64,000 nucleotides of DNA. Source: Mycobacterium uberis. Its GTDB lineage: Bacteria; Actinomycetota; Actinomycetes; Mycobacteriales; Mycobacteriaceae. This document shows, in pieces, positions 40,801 to 52,045 of the stretch. The stretch is taken from NCBI RefSeq assembly GCF_003408705.1, contig NZ_QAYL01000001.1:62001-126000 (forward strand), read 5' to 3'. Within the stretch, counting starts at the first letter, position 1; every line of letters starts with the position of its first letter. A program made the position numbers and the translations under genes. A model generated the notes under the pieces. The model made no database searches. It was not told the DNA's origin and saw only the letters and a list, made by a program, of their open reading frames with translations.

Positions 40801-41172
40801 CTGCAGGATGTGGTTGGCTCCCAGGACCCGGTGTTCCTGGACTGGCTGGTGGGTCTGGCATTCCCCTGCCAGCGCCCGTTCGACCATCAATATGGTGTCG
40901 ACGAAACGCCGAAGTGGCGCATTCTGCCGGACCGGTTCGGCGCCGAAGCCAACTCACCGGTGATGGATAACAACGGTGGCGGTCCGCTAGGTGTCACAGA
41001 GTTGTTGGTAAAGGCGACCACGGTAGCCAGCTATCTCAAAGACGACTGGTCCCGCGACTGGGGTGCATTGCAACGCTTGACGCCCTACTACCCCAAAGCT
41101 CAGCCCGCTCGTCTGTCGCTAGGCACAACCACGCGCAGCAGTCTGTGGAACCCCGCTCCACTTCGCCATTAG
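37825..41172 (+). CDS. embC: Arabinosyltransferase EmbC
   Basis: GT-C arabinofuranosyltransferase that extends the arabinan of lipoarabinomannan. 1115 residues with an N-terminal helix, an extracytoplasmic jelly-roll-like domain (80-270), a multi-span membrane core, and a C-terminal carbohydrate-binding domain (about 740-1115). The catalytic motif SDDGY places the key aspartates at 320-321 (M. tuberculosis Asp299). The protein is about 20 residues longer than the M. tuberculosis one, the surplus being before DAGANHRIARLVA at the N-terminus. It overlaps aftA by one base. Unlike M. tuberculosis, where embA follows within about 90 bp, embA here starts 1.66 kb downstream, so separate transcription is likely. 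Confidence 0.96.
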   Translation: MATETAPDAVQQLAQSPCSPPQTGGIFTSRRSAARTDVKLASTSVNDAGANHRIARLVAVIAGLLGALLAVATPFLPVNQTTAQLNWPQNGTFESVEAPLIGYVATELHVTVPCAAAAGLAGPQSASRTVLLSTVPKQAPKAVDRGLLIQRANDDLVLVVRNVPVVGAPMSQVLSPACQRLTFTAHFDRVNADFVGLTTQGPHAEHPGSPLRGERSGYDFRPQIVGVFTDLSGPVPPGLSFSATIDTRYSSSPTPLKMIAMIIGVVLTGAALVSLHMLDTADGTQHRRFLPSRWWSIGGLDALVIAVLVWWHFVGANTSDDGYILTMARVSEHAGYMANYYRWFGTPEAPFGWYYDLLALWAHVTTTSIWMRLPTLAMALTCWWLISREIIPRLGHAAKTSRAAAWTAAGMFLAVWLPLDNGLRPEPIIALGILLTWCSVERAVATSRLLPVAVACIVGALTLFSGPTGIVSIGALLVAIGPLLTILHRRSKQFGALPLVAPILAAATVTTILIFRDQTFASESQASLLKHAVGPSLRWFDEHIRYERLFMASPDGSVARRFAVLALLVALAVAVTMSLRKRRIPGLAAGPSRRIIGITVISFLAMMFTPTKWTHHFGVFAGLAGSLGALAAVAATSAALRSRRNRTVFAAVVLFVVALSFASVNGWWYVSNFGVPWSNSFPRLRYSLTTALLDLTVMVLLLAAWFHFVATTNGPAKTRFGARIARIVQSPLAIATWALVIFEVTSLTLAMIDQYPAWTVGRSNLQTLTGQTCGLAEDVLVEQDPNASMLLPVSSPVADALGVGLSEAFTANGIPADVSADPVMERPGDHSFVNENGAITGDAAGNKGGTNSTPGINGSRAQLPYNLDPARTPVLGSWQSGIQVVARLRSGWYRLPTLEQVGPLLVVSAAGRFDRHEVKLQWATDSGAASGQPGGSLQFSDVGASPAWRNLRLPMSAIPNTATQVRLVADDEDLAPQHWIALTPPRIPQLRTLQDVVGSQDPVFLDWLVGLAFPCQRPFDHQYGVDETPKWRILPDRFGAEANSPVMDNNGGGPLGVTELLVKATTVASYLKDDWSRDWGALQRLTPYYPKAQPARLSLGTTTRSSLWNPAPLRH

Positions 41173-41279
41173 TAATGGTACCCGGAGAACCGCCGGACAT
41201 AATTGAGTATTATTTGAGGAACACTACCCGTAAACCTATGACCTTATGGACTTACTATATGGTGGTCATTCACCGAGAA

Positions 41280-41556
41280 ATGGCCCAGATGGTGAGGTGG
41301 CTAGCCCTGGCCGACGGGACACGACGAGAGATTGTCAAGCACCTTGCGCATGGCTCATTGGCCGTCTGTGAATTGGCCCGCAACCTGCCAATCCACAGAC
41401 CAGCTGTGTCGCAGCACCTCAAAATACTCAAGTCTGCCGGACTGACGCACACTACCGCGTCCGGGAATACGTCGCGTATACCAGCTCGATCCAACCGGTC
41501 CTGAAGCGTTACGTACCAATCTCGACCGGTTCTGGACGCAAGCCCTGGACACCTAG
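41280..41556 (+). pseudogene. ArsR-family transcriptional regulator fossil
   Basis: From ATG 41280 the frame reads MAQMVRWLALADGTRREI, then LCELARNLPI-like and RPAVSQHLKILKSAGL, the winged-helix DNA-binding core of ArsR regulators. After about codon 60 a frameshift occurs; the end continues in another frame as IRRVYQLDPTGPEALRTNLDRFW and TQALDT-stop at 41554-41556, the usual C-terminus of this subgroup. Members of this subgroup are typically followed by an SRPBCC gene, as here. Confidence 0.88.
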
Positions 41557-41579
41557 ACCCGGATATACGCGGAGCGCCC

Positions 41580-42105
41580 ACAGTTCACCAAAACTAAATC
41601 AAATAGGACTGCGAACTCCCACCATCCAGCACCAGGCTATCTCAACGCTCTGATCGAGCGCACATTTGCTGGTCTTCGTCGACCAGTTCGGCGACCTCAA
41701 AGCCACATTAACACAACTTACCAGCCATCCTGATCGATAACACAACTTACCAGCCATCCTGATCGATGAAACAGTATTTGACTGTCAGGTGGAGAAGCAC
41801 ATCTTCTCTATGATCGCGGCGGTGGCGGCAACATATGACAATGGGCACAGGTAGTGGTCTACGAGTCTCCCCACCAGATGGTGTTTAACTTAACAATCTA
41901 GCAGCTTGGAACTGATTGGCCCAAGACTAGCGGAGTCGAAGTGCGCCTTACCGCAGTGTCTAACCAACGCACGCGCGTCAACCTCACACACTGCCATCTG
42001 GACCACCACGAGCCGAGCTGACAGCCGGTTGTCGACAACATCGACAGACGAGGCGGGATGGCCGCTGTGCTTTGGATCGCTACACCCACCTGTTCGATGT
42101 CTAAG
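41580..42105 (+). pseudogene. SRPBCC (AHSA1-type) protein fossil
   Basis: Pieces in several frames fit the SRPBCC partner usually found after ArsR regulators: LVFVDQFGDLK near 41665, ETVFDCQVEKHIF near 41768-41810, then SGVEVRLTAVSNQRTRVNLTHCHLDHHE near 41930-42015 (the TRVEL.H..LE.H signature), and GWPLCFGSL near 42055. A 29-bp tandem duplication and frameshifts break it. Confidence 0.78.
41710..41767. repeat. Perfect 29-bp tandem duplication
   Basis: Two exact copies (41710-41738 and 41739-41767) of a 29-base unit beginning aacacaacttaccagccatc. It lies inside the SRPBCC fossil. One extra copy shifts the reading frame by two bases, so this may have been an inactivating event or a later slippage. 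Confidence 0.95.
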
Positions 42106-42149
42106 TGCGATGATGGCAGCAAACGAGATCCGTAATGAATCCACTCTGA

Positions 42150-42774
42150 CGAACATGACTCGCACCGAGTGAACCAACCTCGCTACGTTCCTGGTAACTT
42201 TGTTGCCGCAACAATGACAGGCATCTAGCTTCGGCGTCGGATGAAGTGTCGAAGATGCTGTCGCGCATATGACCAAACTATGAAGGACTTGGCGCGACGA
42301 GACTGCTAAAGCGATTCGCGAAAGGCTGGCTGGCGCGAGCTAACCAGGTGGAGTCGATGAATGCGCTACACTATTCCTTCCCAAGAAGTTGCTCGACTTC
42401 TTGGATTAATCACCTCGAGCCGCAAGAGGTTTACCGCGGTTTTCGACGGAATAACCGGACTCGTCGATGGCACAAATCCATCACCAAGACATCCGGTGCG
42501 CTTTGGGCCAACCCCGCATCGTTTCCGCCGATCGGCTGAGCCGTGTTCTCGGCTTGGTGCCAAATAACCGCCGATTCGGCGCGTGGTGCCGGATCAGAGG
42601 CTACGACTATGCGTCACCGACCTCAATTGCGATTGGGTACACGGCCGTAGCTCGGAGATCACCGGCGCCAGCGAGGCACTCTTGATAGCGATGTCTGGCT
42701 GGTCGGCGACTATCCCGGAGCGTGTCGGTGCCAGAAAGGCGGCACTGGCTGCCCAACTGAGTCAATCCCGCTAA
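42150..42774 (+). pseudogene. Maleylpyruvate isomerase/mycothiol-dependent (TIGR03083) family fossil
   Basis: Readable across frames: ATFLVTLLPQQ then SVEDAVAHM (near 42180-42260), ANQVESMNALHYS (near 42345), a piece resembling RFTAVFDGITGLVDG, IHHQDIRCALGQPRIVSAD RLSRVLGLVPNNRRFGAW (near 42470-42590), and DWVHGRSSEITGASEALLIAMSGW to a TAA at 42772-42774. The IHHQDIRRALG, NRRFGAW and EALLMAMSGR elements are typical of TIGR03083 (DinB-like, mycothiol-linked) proteins. Several stops and shifts interrupt it. It ends 58 bp before embA. Confidence 0.88.
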
Positions 42775-42832
42775 GGCCCGCATCACACCACATCCTCATA
42801 GGACATAGCAATGTCGCTTACGATCGACCCTC

Positions 42833-45800
42833 GTGCCCCACGACGGTCATCAACCACCACAGCGAATCATCCGGTTGATCGCCGTCGTTGCGGGAACCGC
42901 GGGTCTACTGTTGTGCGCCGTGGTTCCGTTGCTTCCGGTCAAACAAACCACCGCGACAATCCTGTGGCCGCAAGGCACCACCACGGATGGCCGCATCACC
43001 CAGATCACTGCTCCGCTGGTGTCCGGGGCGCCGCGCGCGCTGGATATCTCCCTCCCCTGCTCGGCCATAGCCACCTTGCCGGCCAGTGGCGGACTGGTAC
43101 TATCTACACTGCCCGCCGGTGGTATAGACAATGGTAAAAACGGGCTCTTCGTGCGTGCCGACAAAGATGTGGTCGCCGTCGCGTTCCGGGATTTGGTCGC
43201 CGCTTTAGCGCCGCGTTCAACGGTCGCAGCTGGCGCCTGTAGCGTGTTGCACATCTGGGCCGACGCCCGCAACACAGGAGTGAATTTCGTCGGCATACCA
43301 GGCGCCACCGGAATTCTGCCTGCCGAAAAAAAACCCCAGTTCGGAGGGATTTTCACCGATCTTAAGGTGCCCGTACAGCCCGGGTTGTCGGCCCGCATCG
43401 ACATCGACACCCGATTCATCACAGCGCCTACCATAATCAAGCAGATCGCGATGACGTTGGGTGCTCTGGCGGTCCTGATCGGGATTCTCGGGCTGGCTTC
43501 TCTGGATCGTCGCAGCCGGGGCAACCACCGCCTGGTTACCTGGCGGTGGCGGGCCCCGATGGCTTGGCTGGCCCGGTGGCGTGCCGACCTAACGACCACT
43601 ATCGCCGACGTGGGAGTGACCGCGACACTGCTGTTGTGGCACATCATCGGCGCCACCTCCTCGGACGACGGCTACAACCTGACCGTCGCGCGGATCGCGC
43701 CGAAAGCCGGCTACGTGGCCAACTACTATCGATATTTCGGTACGACGGAGGCGCCGTTCGACTGGTATCTCACGGTGCTAGCCAAATTGGCGTCAGTGAG
43801 CACCGCCGGCGTGTGGATGCGGCTACCGGCCACATTGGCCGGGATCGCGTGCTGGCTCATTCTCAGCCATTGGATGCTACAGCGGCTAGGCCCCGGAACG
43901 GGTGGCCTGTCGACCAATCGGGTGGCAGTACTCACCACGGGTGTGGTGTTCCTGGCCGCGTGGCTGCCGTTCAACAACGGCCTGCGGCCCGAGCCGTTGA
44001 TCGCGCTGGGCGGATTGGTCACCTGGGTGCTGATGGAACGCGCTATCGCGTTGCAACGACTGGCTCCGGCCGCGGTGGCGGTAATCATCGCTATGCTGAC
44101 CGCCACCCTAGCGCCGCAGGGGTTGATCGCCGTCGCCGCGCTGCTGACCGGGGCGCGGGCCATCGGCACAGCGATCCTGCGACGTCAGACGACCGACGGC
44201 TTGCTGGCACCACTACTGGTGCTGGCGGCATCCTTGTCGCTAATCACCCTGGTGGTGTTTCGTAGTCAAACATTGGCCACAGTCGGGGAGTCGGCGCGCA
44301 TCAAGTACCAGGTCGGTCCGACGATCGCCTGGTATCAAGACTTCCTGCGCTACTACTTCCTCACGGTGGAATCCAACGCCGACGGGTCAATGACCCGACG
44401 GTTCGCGGTACTGGTGCTGCTATTGTGCCTGTTCGGCGTGCTGGTGGTGGTACTGCGCCGTGGCCGTGTACCGGGGTTAGCCACCGGCCCGACGTGGCGA
44501 CTGATCAGCACCACCGCAGTCGGCTTGTTGCTGTTAACGTTCACGCCGACCAAGTGGGCCATCCAGTTTGGTGCGTTCGCCGGACTGTCCGGTGCGCTCG
44601 GTGCTGTCGCCACACTCGCCTTCGCCCGGATCAGCCTGAACAACCGTCGTAACCTGACGCTGTACATCACCGCGCTGCTGTTCGTACTGGCGTGGGCCAC
44701 ATCCGGCATAAACGGCTGGTTCTACGTCGGCAACTACGGAGTTCCGTGGTTTGATATCCAGCCGGTCATCGCTAACCACCCGGTGACGTCGATATTCCTG
44801 ACGTTGTCAATCGTTACCGGGCTGCTGGCCGCCTGGCAACACTTCCGGCTCGACTATGCCGAACACACCGAAGTCAAAAACACCCGACGCAACCGTTTCC
44901 TTACCACTACCCCGCTGCTGGCGGTCGCGTCGATAATGGTCATCTGCGAAGTCGGCTCGCTGGCCAAAGGGGCCGCGGTCCGTTACCCACTTTACACCAC
45001 TGCCAAGGCCAACCTGGCTGCACTCAGTTCCGGGCTCGCACCCCGCGTCTGCGCGATGGCCGATGACATACTAACTGAGCCTGACCCCAATGCCGGTCTG
45101 CTGCAACCGGTTCCGGGACAAACCTTCGGTCCTGCCGGGCCGCTAGGCGGGATTAACCCCATAGGCTTCAAACCCGACGGCGTGAAGTACGACCTGAAAT
45201 CCGATCCAGTGGTGAGCAAACCCGGATTGGTCAACTCCGACGCCTCCCCCAACAGACCCAACGTCACCTTCAGCGACTCTGCAGGCACCGCCGGCGGCAA
45301 AGGTCCTGTGGGGGTGAACGGGTCGCATGTGGCACTGCCGTTCGGTCTGGACCCGGCTCGCACACCGGTGATGGGCAGCTACGGCGAAAACACACTCGCT
45401 GCCTCGGCCACCTCGGCCTGGTATCAGCTGCCTCTCCATTGGAAAGAGAGCATCGCGGACCGACCGCTAGTGACGGTCTCTGCCGCGGGCGCCATCTGGT
45501 CCTACAAAGAGGACGGCAACTTCATCTACGGACAGTCGCTCAAACTGCAGTGGGGTGTCACCCAGGCCGACGGCACCATCCAGCCGCTCACGCAGGTAAT
45601 GCCGATCGACATCGGGCCACAGCCGGCATGGCGCAATCTGCGGTTCCCGCTGACCTGGGCACCGCAGGAAGCCAATGTGGCACGCATTGTGGCTGACGAT
45701 CCGAACCTGAGCCCAGAGCAGTGGCTGGCATTCACGCCGCCACGGGTACCAGTCTTGCAAACTCTGCAGCAGTTACTCGGGTCGCAGACCCCGGTGCTGA

Positions 45801-46150
45801 TGGACATCGCAACCGCGGCAAACCTACCCTGCCAGCGACCGTTCTCCGAACATCTGGGCATGGCCGAACTCCCGCAGTACCGCATCCTGCCCGACCGCAA
45901 ACAAACAGCAGCATCGTCGAACCTGTGGCAATCCAACAAGGCTGGTGGGCCGTTCCTGTTCCTACAGGCGTTACTACGAACCTCGACGATTTCGACGTAC
46001 CTGCGTGGCGACTGGTACCGGGACTGGGGATCTGTGGAACAGTATTACCGGCTGGTACCCGCCGACCAGGCGCCGGAGGCCGTTGTGGAGCATGGCGTTA
46101 TCACAGTGCCCGGCTGGAACCGACAAGGACCGATTAGGGTGCTGCCGTGA
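42833..46150 (+). CDS. embA: Arabinosyltransferase EmbA
   Basis: GT-C arabinosyltransferase that pairs with EmbB to build the terminal branched hexa-arabinan of arabinogalactan. 1105 residues, colinear with Rv3794 (1094). SSDDGY puts the catalytic aspartates at 278-279. GTG start at 42833 (PHDG... follows, as in M. tuberculosis). It stands behind a 1.6 kb fossil strip rather than directly behind embC. Its end overlaps embB by four bases (GTGA). Confidence 0.96.
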   Translation: MPHDGHQPPQRIIRLIAVVAGTAGLLLCAVVPLLPVKQTTATILWPQGTTTDGRITQITAPLVSGAPRALDISLPCSAIATLPASGGLVLSTLPAGGIDNGKNGLFVRADKDVVAVAFRDLVAALAPRSTVAAGACSVLHIWADARNTGVNFVGIPGATGILPAEKKPQFGGIFTDLKVPVQPGLSARIDIDTRFITAPTIIKQIAMTLGALAVLIGILGLASLDRRSRGNHRLVTWRWRAPMAWLARWRADLTTTIADVGVTATLLLWHIIGATSSDDGYNLTVARIAPKAGYVANYYRYFGTTEAPFDWYLTVLAKLASVSTAGVWMRLPATLAGIACWLILSHWMLQRLGPGTGGLSTNRVAVLTTGVVFLAAWLPFNNGLRPEPLIALGGLVTWVLMERAIALQRLAPAAVAVIIAMLTATLAPQGLIAVAALLTGARAIGTAILRRQTTDGLLAPLLVLAASLSLITLVVFRSQTLATVGESARIKYQVGPTIAWYQDFLRYYFLTVESNADGSMTRRFAVLVLLLCLFGVLVVVLRRGRVPGLATGPTWRLISTTAVGLLLLTFTPTKWAIQFGAFAGLSGALGAVATLAFARISLNNRRNLTLYITALLFVLAWATSGINGWFYVGNYGVPWFDIQPVIANHPVTSIFLTLSIVTGLLAAWQHFRLDYAEHTEVKNTRRNRFLTTTPLLAVASIMVICEVGSLAKGAAVRYPLYTTAKANLAALSSGLAPRVCAMADDILTEPDPNAGLLQPVPGQTFGPAGPLGGINPIGFKPDGVKYDLKSDPVVSKPGLVNSDASPNRPNVTFSDSAGTAGGKGPVGVNGSHVALPFGLDPARTPVMGSYGENTLAASATSAWYQLPLHWKESIADRPLVTVSAAGAIWSYKEDGNFIYGQSLKLQWGVTQADGTIQPLTQVMPIDIGPQPAWRNLRFPLTWAPQEANVARIVADDPNLSPEQWLAFTPPRVPVLQTLQQLLGSQTPVLMDIATAANLPCQRPFSEHLGMAELPQYRILPDRKQTAASSNLWQSNKAGGPFLFLQALLRTSTISTYLRGDWYRDWGSVEQYYRLVPADQAPEAVVEHGVITVPGWNRQGPIRVLP

Positions 46151-49100
46151 GTGTGATAAACCACAAAGACCAGGTGGTTACCGCAGTCACGGATACTAGC
46201 CGTCAGGCGTGGATGACGCGCTGGGTTGCCACTATCGCTGGGTTAGTTGGCTTTGTGTTGTCGGTCGCGACACCGCTGCTACCGGTGGTACAGACAACCG
46301 CTACACTGAACTGGCCACAGAACGGACAATTAAATAATGTGACGGCACCGTTGATTTCGTTGACGCCAGTCGACATGACCGCCACCGTGCCGTGCGCTAT
46401 GGTCGCCGCCTTGCCGCCTAGTGGTGGGGTAATCTTGGGTACCGCACCCAAACAGGGTAAAGACGCTAACCTCAATGCGTTGTTCATCGTAGTCAGCAAT
46501 CAGTGGGTAAACGTCACCGACCGCAATGTAGTGATTCTCAGTGTGCCGCGTGATCAGGTGATCGGAGATGCAGGTGCCCCCAGATGTTCCAGCATCAAAG
46601 TCACGTCGACGCACGCCGGAACCTTCGCCGCCTTCGTCGGACTCACCGATCCAGCCGGCAATCCGTTGCGTGGCGGCTTTCCAGATCCGAACCTTCGTCC
46701 ACAAATTGTCGGGGTGTTCACCGATCTGACCGGTGCCGCGCCACCCAGATTGCAACTCTCGGCGACTATCGACACCCGGTTCTCCAGCACGCCGACGACA
46801 CTAAAACTGTTTGCTATGGTGGCGGCGATCTTGGCTACCGTCGTCGCGCTGGTAGCGTTGTGGCGCATAGACCAGCTGGATGGCCGACGGATGCACAGGT
46901 TGATTCCGGCCAGATGGCACACGTTCACATTAGTCGATGCCGCGGTGATATTCGGGTTCCTGCTGTGGCATGTAATCGGCGCAAACTCCTCCGACGACGG
47001 CTATCAGATGCAGATGGCGCGCACCGCCGACCACTCCGGGTACATGGCGAACTACTTCCGCTGGTTCGGCAGCCCGGAAGACCCGTTCGGTTGGTATTAC
47101 AACCTGCTCGCGCTGATGACCCACGTCAGCGACGCCAGCATTTGGATCCGTCTACCCGACTTGATCTGCGGAGTGACGTGCTGGCTGCTGCTGTCTCGCG
47201 AAGTCCTGCCACGACTAGGTCCCGCGGTTGCAGGCTCCAAGCCCGCGTTGTGGGCCGCCGGGTTGGTGTTGTTGGCGGCGTGGATGCCGTTCAACAATGG
47301 GCTGCGGCCTGAAGGGCAGATCGCACTGGGCGCACTAATCACTTATGCGCTCATCGAGCGAGCCATCATCTACGGCCGCATGACACCGGCAGCACTGGCT
47401 GTGCTGGCTGCGGCGTTCACATTAGGCATACAGCCAACCGGGCTGATCGCGGTGGCAGCATTGCTTGCCGGCGGCCGGCCGATGCTACGCGTTTTGGTGC
47501 GCAGGAACCGGGTCATAGGAACCTGGCCGTTGGTTGCGCCGCTACTGGCCGCTGGCACCGTCATTCTCACGGTGGTATTCGCCGATCAGACGCTAGCAAC
47601 GGTATTGGAAGCCACCAAGGTTCGGACCGCAATCGGACCTGCGCAGGCATGGTACACAGAGAATCTACGCTACTACTATCTTATCCTGCCCACCGTAGAC
47701 GGTTCGTTGTCACGCCGATTCGGCTTCTTGATCACCGCGCTGTGCTTGTTCACTGCAGTGTTAATCACATTGCGGCGCAAGCAGATTCCTCGTGTAGCAT
47801 GTGGTCCGGCGTGGCGGCTCATCAGCACCATCCTAGGCACCATGTTCTTCTTGACGTTCGCCCCGACCAAGTGGGTGCACCACTTCGGGCTGTTCGCCAC
47901 GATGGGCGCCGCGATGGCCGCGCTGACGACTGTGCTAGTATCGCATAAAGTGCTGCGCTGGTCCCGTAATCGGATGGCATTCTTGGCAGCGTTGTTATCC
48001 ATCATGGCGTTGTGTTTGGCAACCACCAATGGCTGGTGGTACGTCTCCAGCTATGGTGTTCCGTTCAACAGCACCATGCCACACATTGGTGGAATCACAG
48101 TAAGCACAATATTTTTCATACTTTTTGCGATTGTCGCTCTCTACGCAACCTATTTGCATTTCGCAACCAACGAGCATAGGGAAGGTCGGCTAACCCGGGT
48201 ATTGACGGTGTCTTTGTGGGCGCCTATACCGCTCGCGGCTGGGTTCATGACGCTGGTGTTCATCGCGTCAATGGTGGCCGGGATCGTGCGTCAGTACCCC
48301 ACCTACTCCAACGGGTGGGCCAACATACGGGCGTTAACCGGCGGTTGCGGCCTGGCCGACGACACACTCGTCGAGCCGGACAGTAACGCCGGCTATCTGA
48401 CTGCGTTACCCGGCAATTACGGCCCTTTGGGACCGCTAGGTGGGGTCAACGCGATCGGCTTCACACCGAACGGGGTGCCAGAATACACGGTGGCCGAGGC
48501 GATTCGAATAACACCTAATCAGCCTGGCACTGACTATGACTGGGATGCCCCGACGAAGTTGCAAGTACCGGGCATTAACGGGTCTGTAATCCCGCTGCCC
48601 TACGGTCTCAACCCCAATCAGGTGCCGCTGGCCGGCACCTACACCGCCGGTGCGCAACAGCAGAGCAGACTTACTTCCGCGTGGTACCAGCTGCCTAAAC
48701 CCGACGACAGACATCCACTGGTGGTGGTGACCGCTGCCGGAAAAATCGCTGGTAACAGCGTGCTGCACGGGTACACGCCTGGGCAGACCGTCGTGCTGGA
48801 ATACAGCAAACCCGGTCCTGACGGCGGCCTGGTGCCGGCGGGACAGCTAATTCCTGACGATCTATACGGGGAGCAGCCAAAAGCGTGGCGCAATCTGCGC
48901 TTCGCTCGATCCAAGATGCCTATCGATGCCGTTGCGGTCCGGGTCGTCGCCGAGAACCTGTCCCTGACACCAGAAGACTGGATCGCGGTGACCCCACCGC
49001 GGGTGCCGGAGCTACGCTCGCTACAGGAGTACGTTGGCTCGTCACAGCCGGTGTTACTGGATTGGGCTGTCGGGCTGGCGTTTCCGTGTCAACAGCCGAT

Positions 49101-49398
49101 GCTGCACGCTAACGGCGTCACCGATATACCGAAATTCCGTATCACACCGGACTACTCGGCCAAGAAAATGGACACCGACACTTGGGAAGACGGTACCAAC
49201 GGCGGTCCGCTGGGCATCACCGACCTGCTGCTGCGAGCCCAAGTGATGTCGACGTATCTGTCTCGCGACTGGGGTCGTGACTGGGGTTCACTGCGTAAGT
49301 TCGACACCCTCGTGGATGCCCATCCTGCACAGCTCGACTTAGGCACCGTTATCCGCAAGGGATGGTGGTCGCCGGGCAAAATTCGAATTAAACCGTGA
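46147..49398 (+). CDS. embB: Arabinosyltransferase EmbB (ethambutol target)
   Basis: Partner of EmbA in arabinogalactan synthesis and the main ethambutol target. 1083 residues; catalytic Asp283-Asp284 in SSDDGY. The adjoining loop reads [18 protein letters not shown]: Met290 aligns with M. tuberculosis Met306, whereas Gln287-Met288 align with Ile303-Leu304. GTG start at 46147 overlapping the embA stop; M. tuberculosis EmbB has a somewhat longer N-terminus and an insert near residue 240 that is missing here. Sequence is intact to the C-terminal carbohydrate-binding domain. Confidence 0.96.
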   Translation: MSVINHKDQVVTAVTDTSRQAWMTRWVATIAGLVGFVLSVATPLLPVVQTTATLNWPQNGQLNNVTAPLISLTPVDMTATVPCAMVAALPPSGGVILGTAPKQGKDANLNALFIVVSNQWVNVTDRNVVILSVPRDQVIGDAGAPRCSSIKVTSTHAGTFAAFVGLTDPAGNPLRGGFPDPNLRPQIVGVFTDLTGAAPPRLQLSATIDTRFSSTPTTLKLFAMVAAILATVVALVALWRIDQLDGRRMHRLIPARWHTFTLVDAAVIFGFLLWHVIGANSSDDGYQMQMARTADHSGYMANYFRWFGSPEDPFGWYYNLLALMTHVSDASIWIRLPDLICGVTCWLLLSREVLPRLGPAVAGSKPALWAAGLVLLAAWMPFNNGLRPEGQIALGALITYALIERAIIYGRMTPAALAVLAAAFTLGIQPTGLIAVAALLAGGRPMLRVLVRRNRVIGTWPLVAPLLAAGTVILTVVFADQTLATVLEATKVRTAIGPAQAWYTENLRYYYLILPTVDGSLSRRFGFLITALCLFTAVLITLRRKQIPRVACGPAWRLISTILGTMFFLTFAPTKWVHHFGLFATMGAAMAALTTVLVSHKVLRWSRNRMAFLAALLSIMALCLATTNGWWYVSSYGVPFNSTMPHIGGITVSTIFFILFAIVALYATYLHFATNEHREGRLTRVLTVSLWAPIPLAAGFMTLVFIASMVAGIVRQYPTYSNGWANIRALTGGCGLADDTLVEPDSNAGYLTALPGNYGPLGPLGGVNAIGFTPNGVPEYTVAEAIRITPNQPGTDYDWDAPTKLQVPGINGSVIPLPYGLNPNQVPLAGTYTAGAQQQSRLTSAWYQLPKPDDRHPLVVVTAAGKIAGNSVLHGYTPGQTVVLEYSKPGPDGGLVPAGQLIPDDLYGEQPKAWRNLRFARSKMPIDAVAVRVVAENLSLTPEDWIAVTPPRVPELRSLQEYVGSSQPVLLDWAVGLAFPCQQPMLHANGVTDIPKFRITPDYSAKKMDTDTWEDGTNGGPLGITDLLLRAQVMSTYLSRDWGRDWGSLRKFDTLVDAHPAQLDLGTVIRKGWWSPGKIRIKP

Positions 49399-50565
49399 CT
49401 TCGCCACCACCCCGCCCAAGCCGAAGGTCACCATCACCAAGACGCGATCTATCGCGGCAACGTGTTTGACCGTGCTCCGGCGAACTTCTCGGAGTTGGAA
49501 CATGCTGCTCAACAACACATATCGAAACAATCCTGAGCATATGTGACTGGCAGTGCTGGCGAAGGCATCGGACTTACCGGCAACCGAACCGCCTTGTATC
49601 AGTGAACCTCCTACCAAAGGATACTGCGCGATACCTCCGACCGTATTCTGACCGTCAAGTTGTTCTGCTGGCGCCTACCCGGTACCAACCCTGGTAACGC
49701 TGGTCGGAGCAGCCGACTTGGTACGCAACCAGACAGACGTGGAGATCGGCTCAGCCGCTACTGCTGTCAAGGTGCCATATGTCTTCTCAAAGCAAAGTTC
49801 GGAGTCGACGGAAAACACCGCGGCAAAGATGGATAGCATTACCCGGCAAAGCGTACCGCGAACAGACATCGCACTGATTTCAGCTGTACTGGTTCACTAA
49901 CTACGCGGTCGCGATCAGTCTAATCCGACGCGCCGAAACTCTCAGCTGTGATGCCCTGGTAGTCACTTTGAGCAAACTCAATTGGGTTGACTACCAAGTT
50001 ATCTCAATATCGGATCCCTTCCCTTCACCCGAGCTACCGACATCGCATAGTACTATTATGACACCGCACCTTCCCAGTAGATTCACGAGTGTATACACCA
50101 GGAGCACCGGTCCGCCCGACAACCCGACGTATAGCTAACGCTCGGGTTATTGCGGACATTGACTTCCCTAACCCGCCGCATACTCGGTAGCTTCCTCGAC
50201 AACCTGGTGTCACCGGTTCTCCATGCCAGCGTGGAAACGTTTTTGTACACCTAATTCGCATCGTAACTGAACTTGAGACAACATCGCCGAATTACGAAAA
50301 GGGACTCGACTGCTGATCTTACTGAAGAGAATCCTGTATCCATACGATGCCCGTCGAGCCGATGCCTTCGGTGTTGAAGACATCGACGTATAAAACCATT
50401 TTGTACAACAAGTTAATTCGTTCATCGGGGAAGCTGATTCCCTGGTTGACATCGTCACCGCAGTCGGAGAGCAGATCGGCACCGTCCTAAACTCGAGTAT
50501 CTGAAGCAACGCGAACGTATTCACGGCCCTGGTGCTGGGCGCACACGCAGTACCCGTTCTGTAGA
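49399..50565. other. Decayed stretch after embB
   Basis: About 1.2 kb with no intact gene. A plus-strand frame at 49718-49900 and a reading around 50395-50510 (NHFVQQVNSFIGEADSLVDI, then VGEQIGTVLNSS) look protein-like but I could not place them in a family. Rv3796-Rv3798 occupy this position in M. tuberculosis; no clear trace of an insertion sequence was found. Confidence 0.4.
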
Positions 50566-52045
50566 TCACACACATATGTATAGCCTGTAGCAGGCCAGCC
50601 GCTGAGTGAGGTGAACGTGCAGTTCAGCATCACTGATATCGGCGTCGAGGGTCAAGCGGATCACCGTGGCGGGTGCCTCCTCAAAGGGGATGAGCACGTC
50701 TTTTCTGCGATCGACGCTAGTTAGATACTCCTCGGGGCTTATTTGGTCCAAATCCCCAGTTTGCAGTCAACTATCGGTGAACGCATCAGCAGTAGTGACA
50801 AGGTTATTCCAGTAGCCGGCAACCACTTTTGCCCCGTGTACCCGTAGTTAGCCAACCTGTTCGGGCCCAACAGTTTTCCGTTGGAATCAACAACAATCAT
50901 CTCACCGGTCGGTGACGCTAGACTACAGCTACCGAGGTGAGCAAGATGGTCTTGCTCACCGTGCATAGTCAAGATGTCAGACGTTGCAGTCATCCCCTAA
51001 TCCTAAGCGGATATGATGTGTAGCCAGGCGTTGATAATCCGGTGTGCTAGCGTTGCTACTGTCGCGGTATCGCCGTAGTGGGCCGTTTCGATCGATGACA
51101 GATTTAACTATGCATGGTTACGGTGGTGCACGACCTATCAGACAATGATTGGTACGTTACGGATGGTAGTGCACTGTTCACGTTCAATCAGGCCGAGGGC
51201 CGCAAGGGGATCCCAACGCGGCGTTAGCGCGATACGGTCGCCGGCTAGAATCGTGGTATCGAAGAGCATCAATCACCCAGTCACATGAAACAACACCACT
51301 GACAACAAAGTTCATTTCTCCTGCGCATTGTGGTCTGTTCGCCGCGGCGCAGTTACTGTGCGAGTGAGCCCAAATCTTGACCCGAATGCGACTGTGACAG
51401 CGTTGCAATGCGTTTCCAGTGACCCCCTTGAGTTTTCCGGTGGTTCCAGAAAGTGTAGAAGATGGTCATGTTGGCATCTGGATCCAGCCGCAGGTCATGC
51501 GACAACGCGTCGGGTAGCTCGTCCCAAGCCGAGCAGTCACCGATCACCTTCTCTAGTAGCCACAATAGCGAGGTCAGCGTGATCATAGTGACCTAATTCG
51601 GCCTTGTCTTGGTAACGTAAAACCGTCTTGGATATCTGTCGGATACCTAAGACGGGCAAGCTGTTCCAGATTCAGGATGACCACCCACGCATCGCAATCC
51701 GCTAGCGCGTATCCCAACTCCGGGATAGCCGACCAGGCATCGAGCGATACCACACTTGCACCGGCAAGCAGTGTATTATAAAAGGAAAACGGATATTACG
51801 GTTATTTGCCTTCTATGGCGCACTGTAACTCGAACCCCGTCACAGGTCCGGGCATCGGCCAACGCCGGCATCGCCCGCGCGAACTGCCGATAGACAACCC
51901 GCTGACCGTCATACACCAGAAACAGGCGGTCGGCGCAAGCGCGCGCAGACGTTTAATATGTCCAATAACGTCGGGGTGCGTTCTTCCACACTGCGGTGAC
52001 CTGTCTGGTGACGATTCGCTGTTCAGTTTCCGGCGCGGTCAAGGC
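50566..52045 (-). pseudogene. Acyl-CoA synthetase/AMP-ligase (fadD-like) fossil
   Basis: Read on the minus strand across frames, the order of segments is that of a class I adenylate-forming enzyme: RLFLVYDGQRVVYRQFARAM (near 51925), GASVVSLDAWSAIPELGYAL then ADCDAWVVIL (near 51755-51675), LRLDPDANMTIFYTFWNHRK (near 51500-51430, the ATIFYTSGTTG core with the motif frameshifted), LLFHVTG and LTPRWDPLAALGLIEREQCT (near 51290-51180), GYWNNLVTTADAFTD and QTGDLDQISPEEYLTSVDRR then KDV (near 50810-50690), and DAELHVHLTQRLACY. Stops and frameshifts occur throughout. No M. tuberculosis fadD lies between embB and accD4 as I recall, so the gene was a lineage-specific neighbour. Confidence 0.9.
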
